In this document: piece after piece, positions 11,217 through 23,192 of the stretch
How the letters are laid out: each line of letters starts with the position of its first letter
Position numbering within the stretch: position 1 is the stretch's first letter
Origin: Erythroxylum novogranatense
Taxonomy: Eukaryota > Streptophyta > Magnoliopsida > Malpighiales > Erythroxylaceae
Direction of reading: 5' to 3'
DNA: 64,000 nucleotides
NCBI GenBank assembly: GCA_029891385.1
Contig: CM057227.1
Span: forward strand, 58,653,567-58,717,566
Program-made: the position numbers and the translations under genes
Notes under the pieces: model-generated
Seen by the model: the letters and a program-made list of their open reading frames with translations, nothing else
Database searches by the model: none
What the model was told of the DNA's origin: nothing

Positions 11217-11850
11217 GAGATATCTTGAGCTATAGAGCTCTGATTGATCTTATTCTTCTTGAAAATTAAACTAGATATATGTATCTACAATTTATCAGAA
11301 GGATCCGATTAACAATTTAGCCTTTAAGACTTTCAATTGCTAGATTGAAGTTAGGTGTAGTGTTCAGTCTCAGTTTTGTAATGGTCTGAACAGACTTCAT
11401 TATTTTGGAGATATCTTGAGATATAGAGCTCTGATCGATCTGATTCTTCTTGCAGATTAAACTAGAGACATGGATCTACAATGTATATGAAGGATCCGAT
11501 TGACAACTTAGCCTCTAAGACTTTCAATTTCTAGATTTAAGTTAGGTGTAGTGTTCAGTCTTGATTTTGTAATGGTCTGAATAGACTTCAGTATTGTGGA
11601 GATATCTTGAGTTATAGAGCTCAGATCAATCTGATTCTTCTTGAAAATTAAACTAGATACATGGATATACAATTTATCTGAAGGAGCCAATCGACAATTT
11701 AGCCTCTAAGACTTTCAATTTCTGGATTGAAGTTAGGAGTAGTGTTCAGTCTCGGTTTTGTAATGGTCTGAACAGACTTCAGTATTTTAGAGATATCTTG
11801 AGCTATAGAGCTCCGATCGATCTGATTCTTGAAGCGATGGATTCGTAAGA
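11217..11850. repeat. 191 bp tandem repeat, three units plus a partial fourth
   Basis: The landmark GAGATATCTTGAG recurs at 11217, 11408, 11599 and 11790, an exact 191-base period. Whole units are similar throughout (CTTGAAAATTAAACTAGA, TTAGCCTCTAAGACTTTC, GTTCAGTCTCGGTTTTG). Copies ii and iii of the same LTR carry only about one degenerate unit, so the expansion is specific to copy i. Confidence 0.85.
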
Positions 11851-14757
11851 CATAGAGGGACATTTCTCTAAAAGAAATTTTTATTAAATGGTTTATTTAC
11901 CTGATCTAAGTAAGGAGTGAATGTGTCAGTTTTTAGGAAGGACATTGTTGGAAGATCACTTAAGCTGTTATGTTATAAGGCTTACATGTAAGGGTAAATT
12001 GGACATTATGCACTCATTAATGACATGGCAATAAGAGTTTTCATTTAAGAAGAGTGGAGCACGACCCTTACAAGGATAAAGAGCAAAAGAATAAAAGAAG
12101 AAGAGATGAGAGGAAGAGAGCACTTTCGGATGAGAGAAAATGAAAGAGAAAATAAGGGAGCAACTAGGGTTTCGAATTTTTTGGTCTTCTAGCATGAGTT
12201 TTGAGTTGTTTCAAGGGGAAAAATATAGAAGAAGGTGATATCTCCCTTATAGGACAAGGAAAAATCCGAAAATATGAAGATTGAGGTAAGAGGTGAATTT
12301 TTGATTTTTAAGTTTTGAATGAAGTTTGGTTTAGAAACTTTGCTTATGGTATGGGTTTGTTAATTCTATGCCTAATTTTGGAGATAACATGGGTTAATTG
12401 GATCAATTTTGAATGGAAATTAATTAGGGTTTATGCCAAATTTTGTAATTTGGGGGTTTTCGAAATTTATGATTTAGATAACTTGATTATAGGTGGAATT
12501 AGTGTTTTCTAAGTTCAATTTGAGGATTATGTCATTTATGAAGTTGAATTTGGGTGAAATTGGTTTAGGTTATTTTCAATTGGAAGAAGAAAAGAGGCAA
12601 TGCACAAATTGATGATAGGAACAAGTTTCTGGCATCGATTCGAGGTGGGTAGTATGTTTATTTATTGAATTTTAAGATAAGCATGTGTATTTGAAAATTC
12701 AAGAAGCAAATTTTTAAGAAATTATTGTTTATATAAATGTTTGAAAATTATGATTTCGAAGGATAATTTAGAAATGATTTTTAGAAAATACAAGATTTAT
12801 AAAAATCATGTTTTTGAATTATTTGAAAATTTTGAGCAATATGCTTTATGAATTGATATATGTTTTAAAGAAAATTATTGCATTCGTTGTTATGATTTTG
12901 ATTTATATGTGATTAAATTGATGAATGGAGATTGAATGTGATTGATATATGAATTGATGTGATGTGTGAATGTGTCAAGTATTGACACGATATGAATACT
13001 TGATTTGAAAAAGTTGAAAATCAAGATTTTCGAAAAGTGCGTTTGGACAATCCGAATTTTCGTTTTCGATTATATGTTATGTGGGTTTGGTCAGCTCCCA
13101 TAAGTGGGACGAGTGCGCACTTATCTATTTTTTTTATATAGCTTTCTCCCTGCTTCCCTCTAGTGGCATTGGAGTTCCGATCTCGGACTCCCATAAGTCA
13201 CGGCTACACCGGACCGCGATGCGAGAAAGAAATGAAAGTTTACACGATTTTGATTTTGTTTATGAAAAGTGAAAAATGTGAGAAATTTTGAGAAATAAGC
13301 TCTTTGTGGATTTTTAGCAGCGATATTATTGAAATTATTTTAACAATGTTTTAAAAAGATTGAGAAATAAGAAATTTGAAAATTTTTCTACTGACGAACT
13401 TTTGAAATACATGGCAAAAAGATTTGCAATTGTTTTCGCTTATCATTCAATTTATAAATATATTATCTACGAGCAATAAGCTCACCCCCCTTCATTCCCA
13501 TCCACAGGTGATGAGAAGAAGATCGGGTGAAAGAAAATGAAGGTTTCCGTTTGTATGTGTTCATATGTTGTGTATTCATTTTGAGAACGTATTATGAATT
13601 CTGGACATATGTATTGGATTAAGTTATGGATTGGATTGTGTATGGATGATTTTGATTAAAGATTAAGGTTTATTGAAATGTTTTAGATATAGGAGTGCGT
13701 TTGTTTATGCTGAGATCCCGGACGAAGGGTTCAGTGGATTTTGATAGTTGTGTGACTGTTTGGAAATTTTAGAAGTGTGTTTTAAACCCTTGCAGGTTTT
13801 GGGTTTTACGAAAAGCAGTCGTTATGCTGCCCAATTTTCGATAAGAAGATTTATTATATGGCAATAGAATAAAATAAGAATTGATTAAAGGATGAAATTT
13901 TGGGAAATGTATGTTTGTATGAATTTTGCGATTTGTACGAAAGATGCAAGATAAGAAAGAGAGAAAAAAAAAAGAAAAAAATTTATACCGGATTTAAAAT
14001 GTCTTAAGGATTTCCAACACGATCATGTTTCTCTGTTCTTGTTATCGGATGTAGGATCTGTTTTGTTAAATCTTCGTTCTGCTTTATGATTTTATTGATC
14101 CGTTCGTTTGTATGTTTCTTTTTCGATTAAACCCTTTGTTTGCCTTGATTCGATTTGGCTTTCATTTGGATGTTTTGATTTCGCTTTCCGATTTCGATCG
14201 CTTGCCAATATGCAGTTGCCATTTGATTCGTATATGTTTTGTTATTTGATTAAATTTGATTCGCTTTCGCTTTTCGATACGGATTCGTTTGCGATTCCCG
14301 TTCTTATGTTTCCGCTTTTGATTTCAAATCGAATTTCTGATTCGATTCGTATGCAATTCGTTTTCGATTCGTATTCGTTGCTTTCGCCTTATGATTTTAG
14401 CTTCTTTTCTCCGTTTCTTACAGTTGGGATTCGGCCTCCGGATCGGGTCCCAACAATTTTGTGAGGTTTATCCTTATTATTATTCTTGTTGAATAATTGG
14501 AATGCTTTCCATGATTTTCATGCTTATGTGACTTATCTAATTGATTTTGTTTCATCAATTAGTGGCATCTTTATTTGTCGTTTTTCTTTCAATCTTGTGT
14601 CATTTGGGTTATGCATGTTCTTGAGGGTTGGGTTATAAATCTCTTGAAACAAACTTTGTTCTTTTTCCCATTTGAATCTTCTTCTTGATTGAAGATCAAA
14701 TGGTGAATCATGAAAAGTCTTGGGTAAGTTTTTATATTCCACAATTTCATATCAATT

Positions 14758-14769
14758 TGGTATCAGAGC
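14758..14769 (+). promoter_or_regulatory. Primer binding site of gypsy C (initiator tRNA-Met)
   Basis: TGGTATCAGAGC, three bases after the 5' LTR end at 14754. It matches the same tRNA primer as copia A and gives the plus-strand orientation of C. Confidence 0.88.
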
Positions 14770-15659
14770 CTATGTTATGTGAATAATTTCATGCTTCTTG
14801 AATTTGCATTATTGGAGTTTTTAATTAATCTCGAATTGTGTCTTGGCAAATTTCTTTTGTGTCAAGAATTTCATCTTTAGGTGTTTCCAACTTTCCATCC
14901 AAATTTAATTTCATGGAATTTTTCTTTAGGTAGCTCTGGCCTGTTCTTGGAAAGTTTCCTTTTATGAAGTTCTTTTTGGAAACTAAGTTTCCTAATTATA
15001 AAAGCATTACTGATTTGGAAGATACTTTACTTACAAGGAAAGAAGTCTTACTTGCGTATTTCTATCATTTCCATACTAGTACGAAGGTCAATATTTTTGA
15101 AATTGATTACCTTTATTCAATCCTATTTGCATTAGGAATTGTTTCCTTTTTAGGTGTCGTAGCTTAAAATTGAAATTTTTTTAACCGTGGGGAATTTGAG
15201 GATGTGTTGTACATCAATTTGATAATACTCAACGAGATCTTTTGATTAACACTCATATTGCATATTTTTACTCTTCAAAATTACCAAAATACCCCTACCT
15301 GAAATTGTTCCAATTTGTGACATATCCTAATCTATTTTCTTGTTATAAATTATTGTTGCAAATTATACGTAAGCCATTTTTGTTCTTTGACCTCCTAAAT
15401 TGCTTTCTTTGTGCTAATTTACGTTAGAATTAACATTTATTATTCATTGCACTTAAGAAGGTAATAAGGAAGGAGTGGTAAAAGGCCAAGTTTTATTTTA
15501 CATTCGGTTGTAAAAGCCTATTGAAGAGTGAAACAATTAGGTTGAGATTAGCTCTAGGTTATAAACAAGGAAGGTGGTTAGAAAATAAATAATAGAGGGT
15601 GTGAGATTTTTATTTTTTTTGCAGGTTTCATATTTGGTGAAGTCACAAGGAGGAGATAG

Positions 15660-16670
15660 ACTGAACTTGAGGTTAACTTAGCTGACACCAAAAAGGATGC
15701 CATGGAACCTAACAAAAATGACTTGTTGATGGTGTTGGTAAAAAAAATGACGAAGTTAGGAGTTGAGATTAAAAACATTAAGGAGTTCATGAACAATATG
15801 AGCGCAACCAAAGCTTTTATGACCAATCAATATCAAGAAGAAACCAAGGAAGAAATTGAAACTTCTAACCACACTTATGGATAAGGTAAAAAGGTCGATG
15901 GTAATTTGGGATCTATTAAGCTAAAAATTCCTAAATTTCATGGCAAGTTTGATCTCGATGCTTACTTAGGTCAGGAATTAAAAGTAAACAGGATTTAGGA
16001 TGTCCATAATTTTTCTTAAGAAAAAAAAGTTAAGCTAGTTGTTGTTGAATTCCAAAATTATACCATTATTTGCTGGAATAACCTTGTGCGTGAACGTTGA
16101 AGGAATGAGGAACCCTCTATTTCATCTTGGCATAAAATAACTAACATAATGAGGAAGAAATATATTCCAAATGTTTGTTTTTGTGAATTGTATAACAAGG
16201 TATATTAATTGAAGCAAGACAGTTATATTTTAGTTGAATACTTTCAAGAGTTGGATGCTTTGAAAATCAAAGCTATCATTAAAGATGATGAATTGATTAC
16301 TTTAACCCATTTTCTTGGAGGGTTAAATAGACCAATTTGCCTGAGAGTTGAGATGCAAGGGTACATTGATATGGATAATTTAATAGAGAAAGCCATAGTT
16401 GCTAAGGGATATATGAAGAAGGAGAATGCTCCTACTTCTTGTTTTAATGTAAAGGCTTGACCTAACATTGTACATTGGCAACAAAATAAATGAGGAAAAA
16501 TGGAGCTAAGAGAAACCCGCTAAACCCTAGTGCCAATAAAAATATGTCCTTTAAACCTTTTAAATCTAAGGCTAGTTCTTTAAACTTGGGTCAAAACTAA
16601 AACTAAATGATACCTGTCACATGCTTTAAGTGTCTAAATAAAGGTCATATAACATCACAATGTCCTAACT
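15660..16670 (+). pseudogene. gag: Gypsy C gag, degenerate
   Basis: Gag-like sequence in several frames. At 15702-15884 an ORF starts MEPNKNDLLMVLVKKMTKLG. At 16209-16460 the gag domain appears (VEYFQELDALKIKA, LITLTHFLGGLNRPICLRVE, MDNLIEKAIVAKGYMKK). The zinc knuckle CFKCLNKGHITSQCP (CX2CX4HX4C) is at 16622-16666. Frameshifts and stops lie between the pieces. It follows the primer site by about 0.9 kb and precedes the protease region, the normal gypsy order. Confidence 0.8.
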
Positions 16671-16899
16671 AAAAGGTTTATATGTTGTTAGAGGATGGGA
16701 GTTACATTAGTGAACATGAGTGTGGTGATATACCTAAATTAACTAAATTCAATAAGGAAGAAGGTTTTGAAGGAGAAGACTTTGCTAATGAATTCATACC
16801 TAAGGGGTCTAATGAAGCATTAGTGGTAGTCTAAGCTTTAAATACACAAATCTCACCTAAACCAAGTGATGAGCAACGTGCTAACATTTTACATACGAG

Positions 16900-17270
16900 A
16901 TGTTTAGTTAAAAATAAGGTATGCCTTATGATTATTGATGTATCTTATTACTAGGTTATCACTACATAATACGCGACATCCTCATCCGTACAAGTTGCAA
17001 TGGTTAATGATAAAGGTAAGGTAAAGGTAAAACGCTAAGCACTTATTCATTTGTCTATTAGGAAGTATCAAGATAAGGTTCTTTGTGATATTATACCTAT
17101 GGATGCACGTCACATATTGTTAGGGTGTCCATGAGAGTTTCATAAGAGCATGAATAAAGATGGACATACTAACAAGTACTTTTTTGTAATGGATGGTACG
17201 ACTTGTACTTTGAAACCCCTTTCCCCTAAAGAGGTTGTAAGGGCACAAATCAAATTGAGAGAAGAGAGAG
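16900..17270 (+). pseudogene. Gypsy C protease region, degenerate
   Basis: Recognisable only by short blocks: KVCLMIIDVSYY in place of the usual aspartic-protease active site, which should read I-I-D-G/S-G-S, and later CDIIPMDARHILLGCP, which precedes RT in plant gypsy elements. The active-site Gly/Ser is lost and a TAG follows, so no protease could be made. Confidence 0.65.
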
Positions 17271-17514
17271 AGAAAAGACAAGGTGAGTTGTAAAAGTCAA
17301 GTGAGGGGCGAGCACAAAAGGAAGCACTAGTTGAGAAAAAGAGTGAAAAACTAAATGCTTGTGAGACAAAAGGGTAGCTTTTATGCGAGTGTGAGAGATG
17401 TAGATAGGATATTTCTGCTCATACACCTTTTGTCTTTAAGATTTATAAAAAAAATGTTTTACTACTAATGAACTACCCAGTGATTTACCCACTAAGGTTT
17501 AAATTATTTTATAG

Positions 17515-18480
17515 GATTACCAGGACGTCTTCCTTGAGGAGATGTCAAAGGGGCTTCCAACCCTTCGAGGAATTGAACACCAAATCAATTTCCTACATGG
17601 TTTAGGCATTCTCAACTGACCAGCATATCAAGCGAACCCTGAGGAGACAAAAGAGTTGCAATGTCAAGTTAATGAACTCCTTGACAAAGGTTTAGTTAGA
17701 GATTCATTAAGTCCATGTGTCATGCCTGTCATACTTATACCTAAAAAAGATGGAATTTGATGAAAATGTGTTGATTTTCGTACTTTTAACAAAATAACTA
17801 TTAAATATCAACACTCCATTCCTAGGCTTGATGATATGGTAGAAGACTTGTATGGTGCATGTATATTTTCACAAATTGACTTAATAAGTGGTTGTCATCA
17901 AATTCACATAAAAGACGGTTATGTTTGGAAAACAATGTTTAAAACCAAATTTATACTTTATAAATGGGCAGTTATACCCTTTGGTTTGACTAATGCTCCT
18001 TCGACTTTCATGAGATTAATGAACCATGTGCTTAGACCTTTTATAGGTAAATTTGTTGTGGTTTATTTCGATGATATTTTGGTATGTAGTAGAGATGTAG
18101 GTTCATATGTTAAACATCTTAAGCAAGTACTTTCCACTCTACATGCAAAAAAAAATTTATGCTAAATTGAATAAATTTACTTTTGTGTTTGTAAACTTAT
18201 ATTTCCTAGGTCTATTGTGAGTAAAGATGACATCAAAGTTGATGAGGCTAAGGTAAAGCGATTGTCGAATGGCCTACAACTAAGCCTATTACTAAAGTGA
18301 GATCCTTTCATGATTTGGCTAGTTGTTAACATAGGTTTGTGAAGGATTTCTCAACTAAGGTGAACCCACTTAATGCGTTAGTAAAGAAGAATGTGAAGTT
18401 TGAATGGGGAGAAGCATAACAACTTGCATTCGAGTACTTGAAAAAGATTTGACAATTTCATCAGTATTATCCTTACCTAA
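17515..18480 (+). pseudogene. pol: Gypsy C reverse transcriptase, degenerate
   Basis: RT blocks in order: VFLEEMSKGLPTLRGIEHQI, a VRDSLSPCVMPVILIPKKDG entry block, then an ORF at 17836-18165 with IFSQIDLISGCHQIHIK, KTMFKTKFILYKWAVIPFGL, TNAPSTFMRLMNHVLRPFIG and VVYFDDILVCS, where YFDD is the catalytic box. TGA or TAG codons flank the ORF, for example after KKDG. After 18165 a one-base shift moves the sequence to another frame. The blocks identify Ty3/gypsy; the lineage is not resolved. Confidence 0.88.
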
Positions 18481-20030
18481 CTTTAAGCAAACGTTTGAAA
18501 TTGAATGTGATGCTTCTAGCATAGGTATTTATGTTGTGCTAATGCAACGAAGTAAGTCTATAACATATTTTCTAAAAAATTGAATGTTGCGTGTTTGAAC
18601 TATCCAACTTATGATAAAAACTTTATGATGTCATTAGGAATTTGGAAGCCTGGTAACACTACTTGATGCGTAAAGAGTTTGTCATCCATACTCATCATAA
18701 ATCTCTTAAATATTTGCATGGTCAAAACAAGCTCAATAAATGACATGCTAAGTAGAGTGTTTTTTCTTAAATCTTTTCCTTATGTCATTGGTAAAGAAAA
18801 TTTTGTTACTGATGCATTGTCATGTTGGCATAGGTTTCTTGTTACTTCGGAAACTAAGTTATTAGGATTTGAATATGTGAAAGATTTGTTTAAACATTAT
18901 ATTGATTTCTCAAGTGTCTATGTTGCATGTGAGTCTGGGGTAGTTAACAAGTTCTATAGACATAATGGGTTTTTGTTTAAAGGGAACAAATTTTGTGTGC
19001 CTAATTGCTCCATGTGTGAACTGTTGGTACATGAAGCTCATGGTGTGCTCTTATGGGTTATTTTGGTATTTTTAAAACTCGTGATGTGTTGCAAGAACAT
19101 TTTCGTTGTCTTAATATGAAAAAGGATGTTGAAAGAATTTATGAAAGCTGCATTGAGTGCAAAACGACTAAATCAACATCTAAACCACATGGACTATACA
19201 TACCACTTCCCATTGCCTCATCCCCTTGAGTTGATATTTTTATAGATTTTTTTTGGGATTACCAAGATCTTAATGAGGGACTAGTTCTATATTTTTTGTA
19301 GTTGATCATTTTTCCAAAATGACACATTTTATTGCTTGTAGGAAAGCTGATAATGTTGTGCATGTGGCTGATTTATTCTTTCAAGAAATCGTTAGGTTGC
19401 ATAGTATTCCTAGAAGCGTTGTGTCTGATAGAGATGTAAAATTCTTAAGCTACTTTTAGAAAACTCTTTGGGGAAACTGGGAACTAAATTATTGTTTTCT
19501 ACTAATACTCATCCCAAAACTGATGGTTAAACTGAAGTTGTAAATAGGATGCTTGGTACCCTATTTCATGCCATAATCAAATGGAATTTGAAAAGTCGAG
19601 AGTCTTTTTGACAAATAGCTAAATTTACTTATAATCGTATAATTCACACTTATACCAATTATTCTCCGTTCGAAGTTGTTTATGATTTCAATCCACTAAC
19701 CCCTTTGGATTTGTCTCCATTACCTGTTTTTGAGTTCTTAAATGTAGATGGAGCCAAGAAAGCTGAATTTGTCTAAAAGTTGCATACCAAAGTATGTGAA
19801 ACCGTAGAGCACAAAACTGAGAACTATTTACAAAACGCCAGCAAGGGAAGAAAAGAGTTCATTTTTTAGCCTAGTGATTAGGTCTGGGTTCATATGTGTA
19901 AAGAAAGATTTCCTACTTCCTAGAGAACAAAGCTCCATCCTAAGGGTGATGGCCTTTTCCAAGTTGTGGCTAGGCTTACAAACTTGATCTTCTAAGTGAC
20001 TATGGTATTATGTAACTTTTAACGTATCTG
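18480..20030 (+). pseudogene. pol: Gypsy C RNase H and integrase, degenerate
   Basis: RNase H begins with FEIECDASSIGI near 18495. The ORF at 18679-19119 holds FPYVIGKENFVTDALSCWHR (end of RNase H) and the integrase finger start ELLVHEAHGV; ECKTTKSTSKP follows near 19157. The core is visible as fragments in different frames: [39 protein letters not shown], then PFEVVYDFNPLTPLDLSPLP and DXVWVHMCKERFP. Stops are frequent. The region ends about 60 bases before the polypurine tract. Confidence 0.82.
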
Positions 20031-20087
20031 ATCTTTCTCCCTTTGAATTTGATGTAGATCTATTGAATTCGAGGATGAATCCTTCTG

Positions 20088-20099
20088 AGGATGGGGGAA
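20088..20099 (+). promoter_or_regulatory. Polypurine tract of gypsy C
   Basis: AGGATGGGGGAA lies immediately before the 3' LTR start TGATATGG at 20100, as expected for the second-strand primer. Confidence 0.8.
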
Positions 20100-21013
20100 T
20101 GATATGGATTAAAGGGTTAGTGACGTGGCATCTCAAGTTGGAGTTGATGGTTTGAGTGTTCGAGATAAGATTTTGAGGTCTTCAACTTAAATTCCACTGT
20201 CAACTTTCCAATGAGATCCACTTATGGGTATTGATGAGCCTATGATAAAGGCTAGGACCAAAAGGATACAAAGTGCTTTGAATAATTTAATTAAAGAAAC
20301 CCACTCTTAAGTACATGTCCAAGTTGCTTCAATTAAGGAATCCAAGCAAGTCCACTTAATAAGTCTTGAAGAAGTTAGGCCAACCTAACTTAACAAATAA
20401 GGCCCATAATCAAATTTACTATTAGTAGGTTTCCTTCTTTGTTAGGGACAATTGACCAAATCCTATATGGTCTCTTGTTTCCTAAAAGTTAGTTTCCTAT
20501 TAGTAAGTAATTAAAGATTAGTAGGTTTCCTTGACCAAATCCTATAAGGTCTTTTGTTTCCTAAAAGTTAGTTTCCTAGTAGGTTAAGTAATTATAGGTT
20601 TAAGGTAATTCATTTTCCTTAATTTTCGATCAACCCCTTGCCTATATATATAAAGGTGCGACTATCACTAGGGGACACAATTTTATGACATTATTTTGTG
20701 AGGATTGTCCTTATTATTATTTTTGTTAAATAATTAGAATGCATTGCAGATTTTCATGTTTGGTATGCGATTTATCTAATTGATTTTGTTTCATCAATTA
20801 ATGACATCTTTATTTGTTGTTCTTCTTTCAATCTTGTGTCGTTTAATTCATAATTTTTTGAATTAGGTTATTCATGTTCTTGAGGGTTGGGTTACAAATC
20901 TCTTGAAAAATTTTTTTCTTCTCTTCTTTTTTTAATCTTCTTTTTAGTTAAAGATCAAGTGGTGACTCAAGAAAAGTCTTGGGTAAGCTTTTATATTTCA
21001 CAGTTTCATATCA
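20100..21013 (+). mobile_element. 3' LTR of gypsy C
   Basis: 914 bp, starting TGATATGGATT and ending TTTCATATCA. It aligns with the split 5' LTR over its whole length and preserves the empty site used by giant LTR copy i (GACATTATTTTGTGAGG near 20690). The flanking 5-mer ATGCT matches ATACT at the other end with one change. Confidence 0.88.
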
Positions 21014-21607
21014 ATGCTTCTCTTCAGGCACTCCCAATACTGAAAGTCACCACAATTTCATATCAATCATTCTATGGGGAAAGATAGAGTTTGTTTAAGT
21101 ATCAATTTTAACTATGCAGTATATTCAATCAGGAGGGAAATAAATCAAAGAAATCATAACAATACTAGAATTGATAAGCATACTATAATCCACAAGTTGC
21201 ATTGCTAGATTAGGGAAACCATGGTAGCTCACCAAGTTGTAGATCACCTAAGCACTCACCTCATAAGGGAATGTAACCTTTAGTTCCATAGGACATAAGT
21301 TATGTTGTGGTATTTTCTTTTGGTTGAAACTTTTGTGTTATGTCCCTAGTGCCTTTCATGGCCATTAATGAGTTCTTTATTTAACTTCCAAAAAATAAAA
21401 TTTTGATTTAATAAAATTTTTAAATATTCTAATACTTTACATTTGTCTAACTCCTACTCAAATAAATAATTAAGAATTTATAAATATAAAAGTGAAAACT
21501 TAAAAATATATATAAGTAAATATATTTTTAATTAGTTTTAGCTATTATATTTAATTGATAGTTAGCCATTTGTTATTACTTTTTAATTTATTGCCTTACG
21601 TTACTTT

Positions 21608-22503
21608 GGACTCATTTGGATACCAACCAATTAGCTGTTTTTTTAGCTGAATGGTGGTTGTTAGCTGCTTGACTTTTCAAGCAGTTAACAACAATACTTG
21701 GAGAGCAATTTTTTTAATGAGCTTATTGAAGGTAAAAAGTTGAAAAATGAAAATGCTGCAATATATGAGCGTTTTTGTCTAACAGCTAAAATGAAAAGTA
21801 GCAAAATCCAACTATATCATTTCCTATATGTATGCACCAGCAGCAGCTAAAGAAGAAAAAACAGCATCAAACACTTCAACCCTTGCTTAAATAAGGACAT
21901 TCTTTCCATTTTTCTTCTTCCACATATTTGTGATGACAGCCAGTCTTCAATTCTTCCACTTGCGTAATTGTGTAATATTTTGATGTTTAAATTGTATTCT
22001 TGATTAACTTGCAATTAAGTACTACCTGTGTCATATTTTTGTTAGTTTTAATATACAACAATTTCTAATAAATAAGACAACCTAGTTGAGGTTCGTAAAT
22101 ACCTACATTTTGGAATATTATTTGTTCTTATAATTGTTTTATGCAGTTATAGGTTAGAAATAAAATGTTGACCTTAAACGAAAATGAAAATAGAAATAGT
22201 TGCATAAATTTCTCATAGATGATAAAAAGGTACAGGTGAACATGACTTCTCTAAAATCTAAAAAATTCTTATAAAAATATTCAACGAAATACTAAAATAT
22301 ATAATATTTATACCCTTGTAATTTTTTAAATCATGTCCTTATAAGTCATTTTACACATAAACAGCTAACACTAAACAACTATTTTACCAAACATCTCTAA
22401 CAAACAGCTAATGCAATCTGTTGGTCAAATCAGCTTATATAATTAAGTTAGCTGACAGAATCAACTTACAGCTGATGCAATCAGTCGATTCCCAAACAAG
22501 GCT
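21608..22503. mobile_element. Probable inverted-repeat DNA transposon relic (hAT- or MITE-like)
   Basis: The left end GGACTCATTTGGATACCAAC and the reverse complement of the right end (GCCTTGTTTGGGAATCGAC) form an imperfect terminal inverted repeat. Many AGCTG/CAGCT words lie inside both ends (for example around 21635-21665 and 22360-22475). No transposase is present. I could not find a convincing target duplication, so superfamily and exact ends are uncertain. Confidence 0.5.
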
Positions 22504-22806
22504 TATATAATTTGACTTTTAATTTTTGATTGATTTTTAATTATTTTGTATTTAAGTTTTCATAAGTTAAATTGTCTTCATTGAAATTCTAATTAGACCA
22601 ATCTACTTTATATTTATGGTACATAAACTTAATGAGATAGTTCTAATTTGAATACATATAAATATATATGAAGTTATTTTGATCATTATGCCTAAAATTA
22701 GAAGATAAGCATAATATAAAGACATTTTATCATAATATAAATTAAAATAAGAAAAATATATCCAAGAAAAGGTGATCAACTTCAATGACAATATTTAAGA
22801 TGAGAA

Positions 22807-22954
22807 CCACGAGGTGTGACATGGTGATAGCTCACCTCGTTCTTTAACCATGTAGTGGGGGGTTCGTAGCCCCCACTCTCATCTTGTGGCCAATCATTTA
22901 TCGCTTAGTACGGACTCCTGTGATTAAGAGATTAGTCTTAAAAAACGGTAATTG
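22807..22954 (+). mobile_element. tRNA-derived SINE
   Basis: A 148 bp unit flanked by a perfect 9 bp target duplication AGATGAGAA (22798-22806 and 22955-22963). It has a pol III B-box-like GGTTCGTAGCC at 22861-22871 inside a small GC-rich hairpin, a weaker A-box-like GTGATAGCTCACC about 30 bases upstream, and a short A-run (AAAAAA) near the 3' end. It lies about 240 bases upstream of the DUF1517 start codon. The family is not recognised. Confidence 0.65.
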
Positions 22955-23192
22955 AGATGAGAAAATAACATTAGTTTATGATGCTTGAATTAAACTTATA
23001 GGGCTAAAACAACTAGCGAAAAATTTTAAGTGTCATTGGCCAAGCCATTTTGTACGTCCCAGATTTCTCTCCAAATAGAAGCATCGTCAGGCGAGTTTAA
23101 CGCGTACTACAATAAACAATTTGTTTCCCCGAAACCAGAAGCCCCCAATGCATTCAATCCCTGAAACAATCAAGACTGGAACAACCTTCAAG

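Larger units (their letters stand above)
9872..14455 (+). mobile_element. Giant non-coding LTR-like element, copy i
   Basis: A 4584 bp insertion with a perfect 5 bp target duplication ATTTT (9867-9871 and 14456-14460). It begins TGTTAGACCCCGATC and ends GATCGGGTCCCAACA, so the TG...CA ends lie in an inverted repeat of about 15 bases. No retroelement ORF is found inside. It matches copies ii (33578) and iii (51915) in reverse orientation. A block AGCTCACCCCCC...ACAGGTGATGAG near 13480 resembles one in chromovirus E, so it may be a solo LTR of a chromovirus with an unusually long LTR. A LARD-like non-autonomous element is the alternative. Confidence 0.85.
9272..14754 (+). mobile_element. 5' LTR of gypsy C, split by a 4.58 kb insertion
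   Basis: Halves 9272-9871 and 14456-14754 align with the 3' LTR at 20100-21013 (for example the shared blocks beginning ATGGAT at 9276 and 20104, and CACAATTTTATGACAT at 9850 and 20680). The LTR is interrupted by giant LTR copy i. The unbroken sequence is preserved in the 3' LTR near 20693. Confidence 0.9.
9272..21013 (+). mobile_element. Ty3/gypsy element C, complete but decayed
   Basis: Two LTRs of about 0.9 kb (9272-14754 once the nested insertion is removed, and 20100-21013) begin TGATATGG and end CATATCA. They flank a Met primer site, decayed gag, protease, RT, RNase H and integrase in that order, and a polypurine tract. The flanking 5-mers ATACT (9267-9271) and ATGCT (21014-21018) differ by one base and are the likely target duplication. 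Without the 4.58 kb insertion in the 5' LTR the element is about 7.15 kb. Many stops and frameshifts show that it is old. Confidence 0.9.

Noticed and set aside
14108..14464. 118-residue ORF rich in Phe/Ser/Asp
   Set aside because: It lies at the end of giant LTR copy i in a TTCGATT-rich repeat; copies ii and iii lack a matching frame.
22798..22900. A functional tRNA gene
   Set aside because: Only B-box-like and weak A-box-like signals are present; no cloverleaf or acceptor stem could be formed. A SINE with target duplication explains it better.
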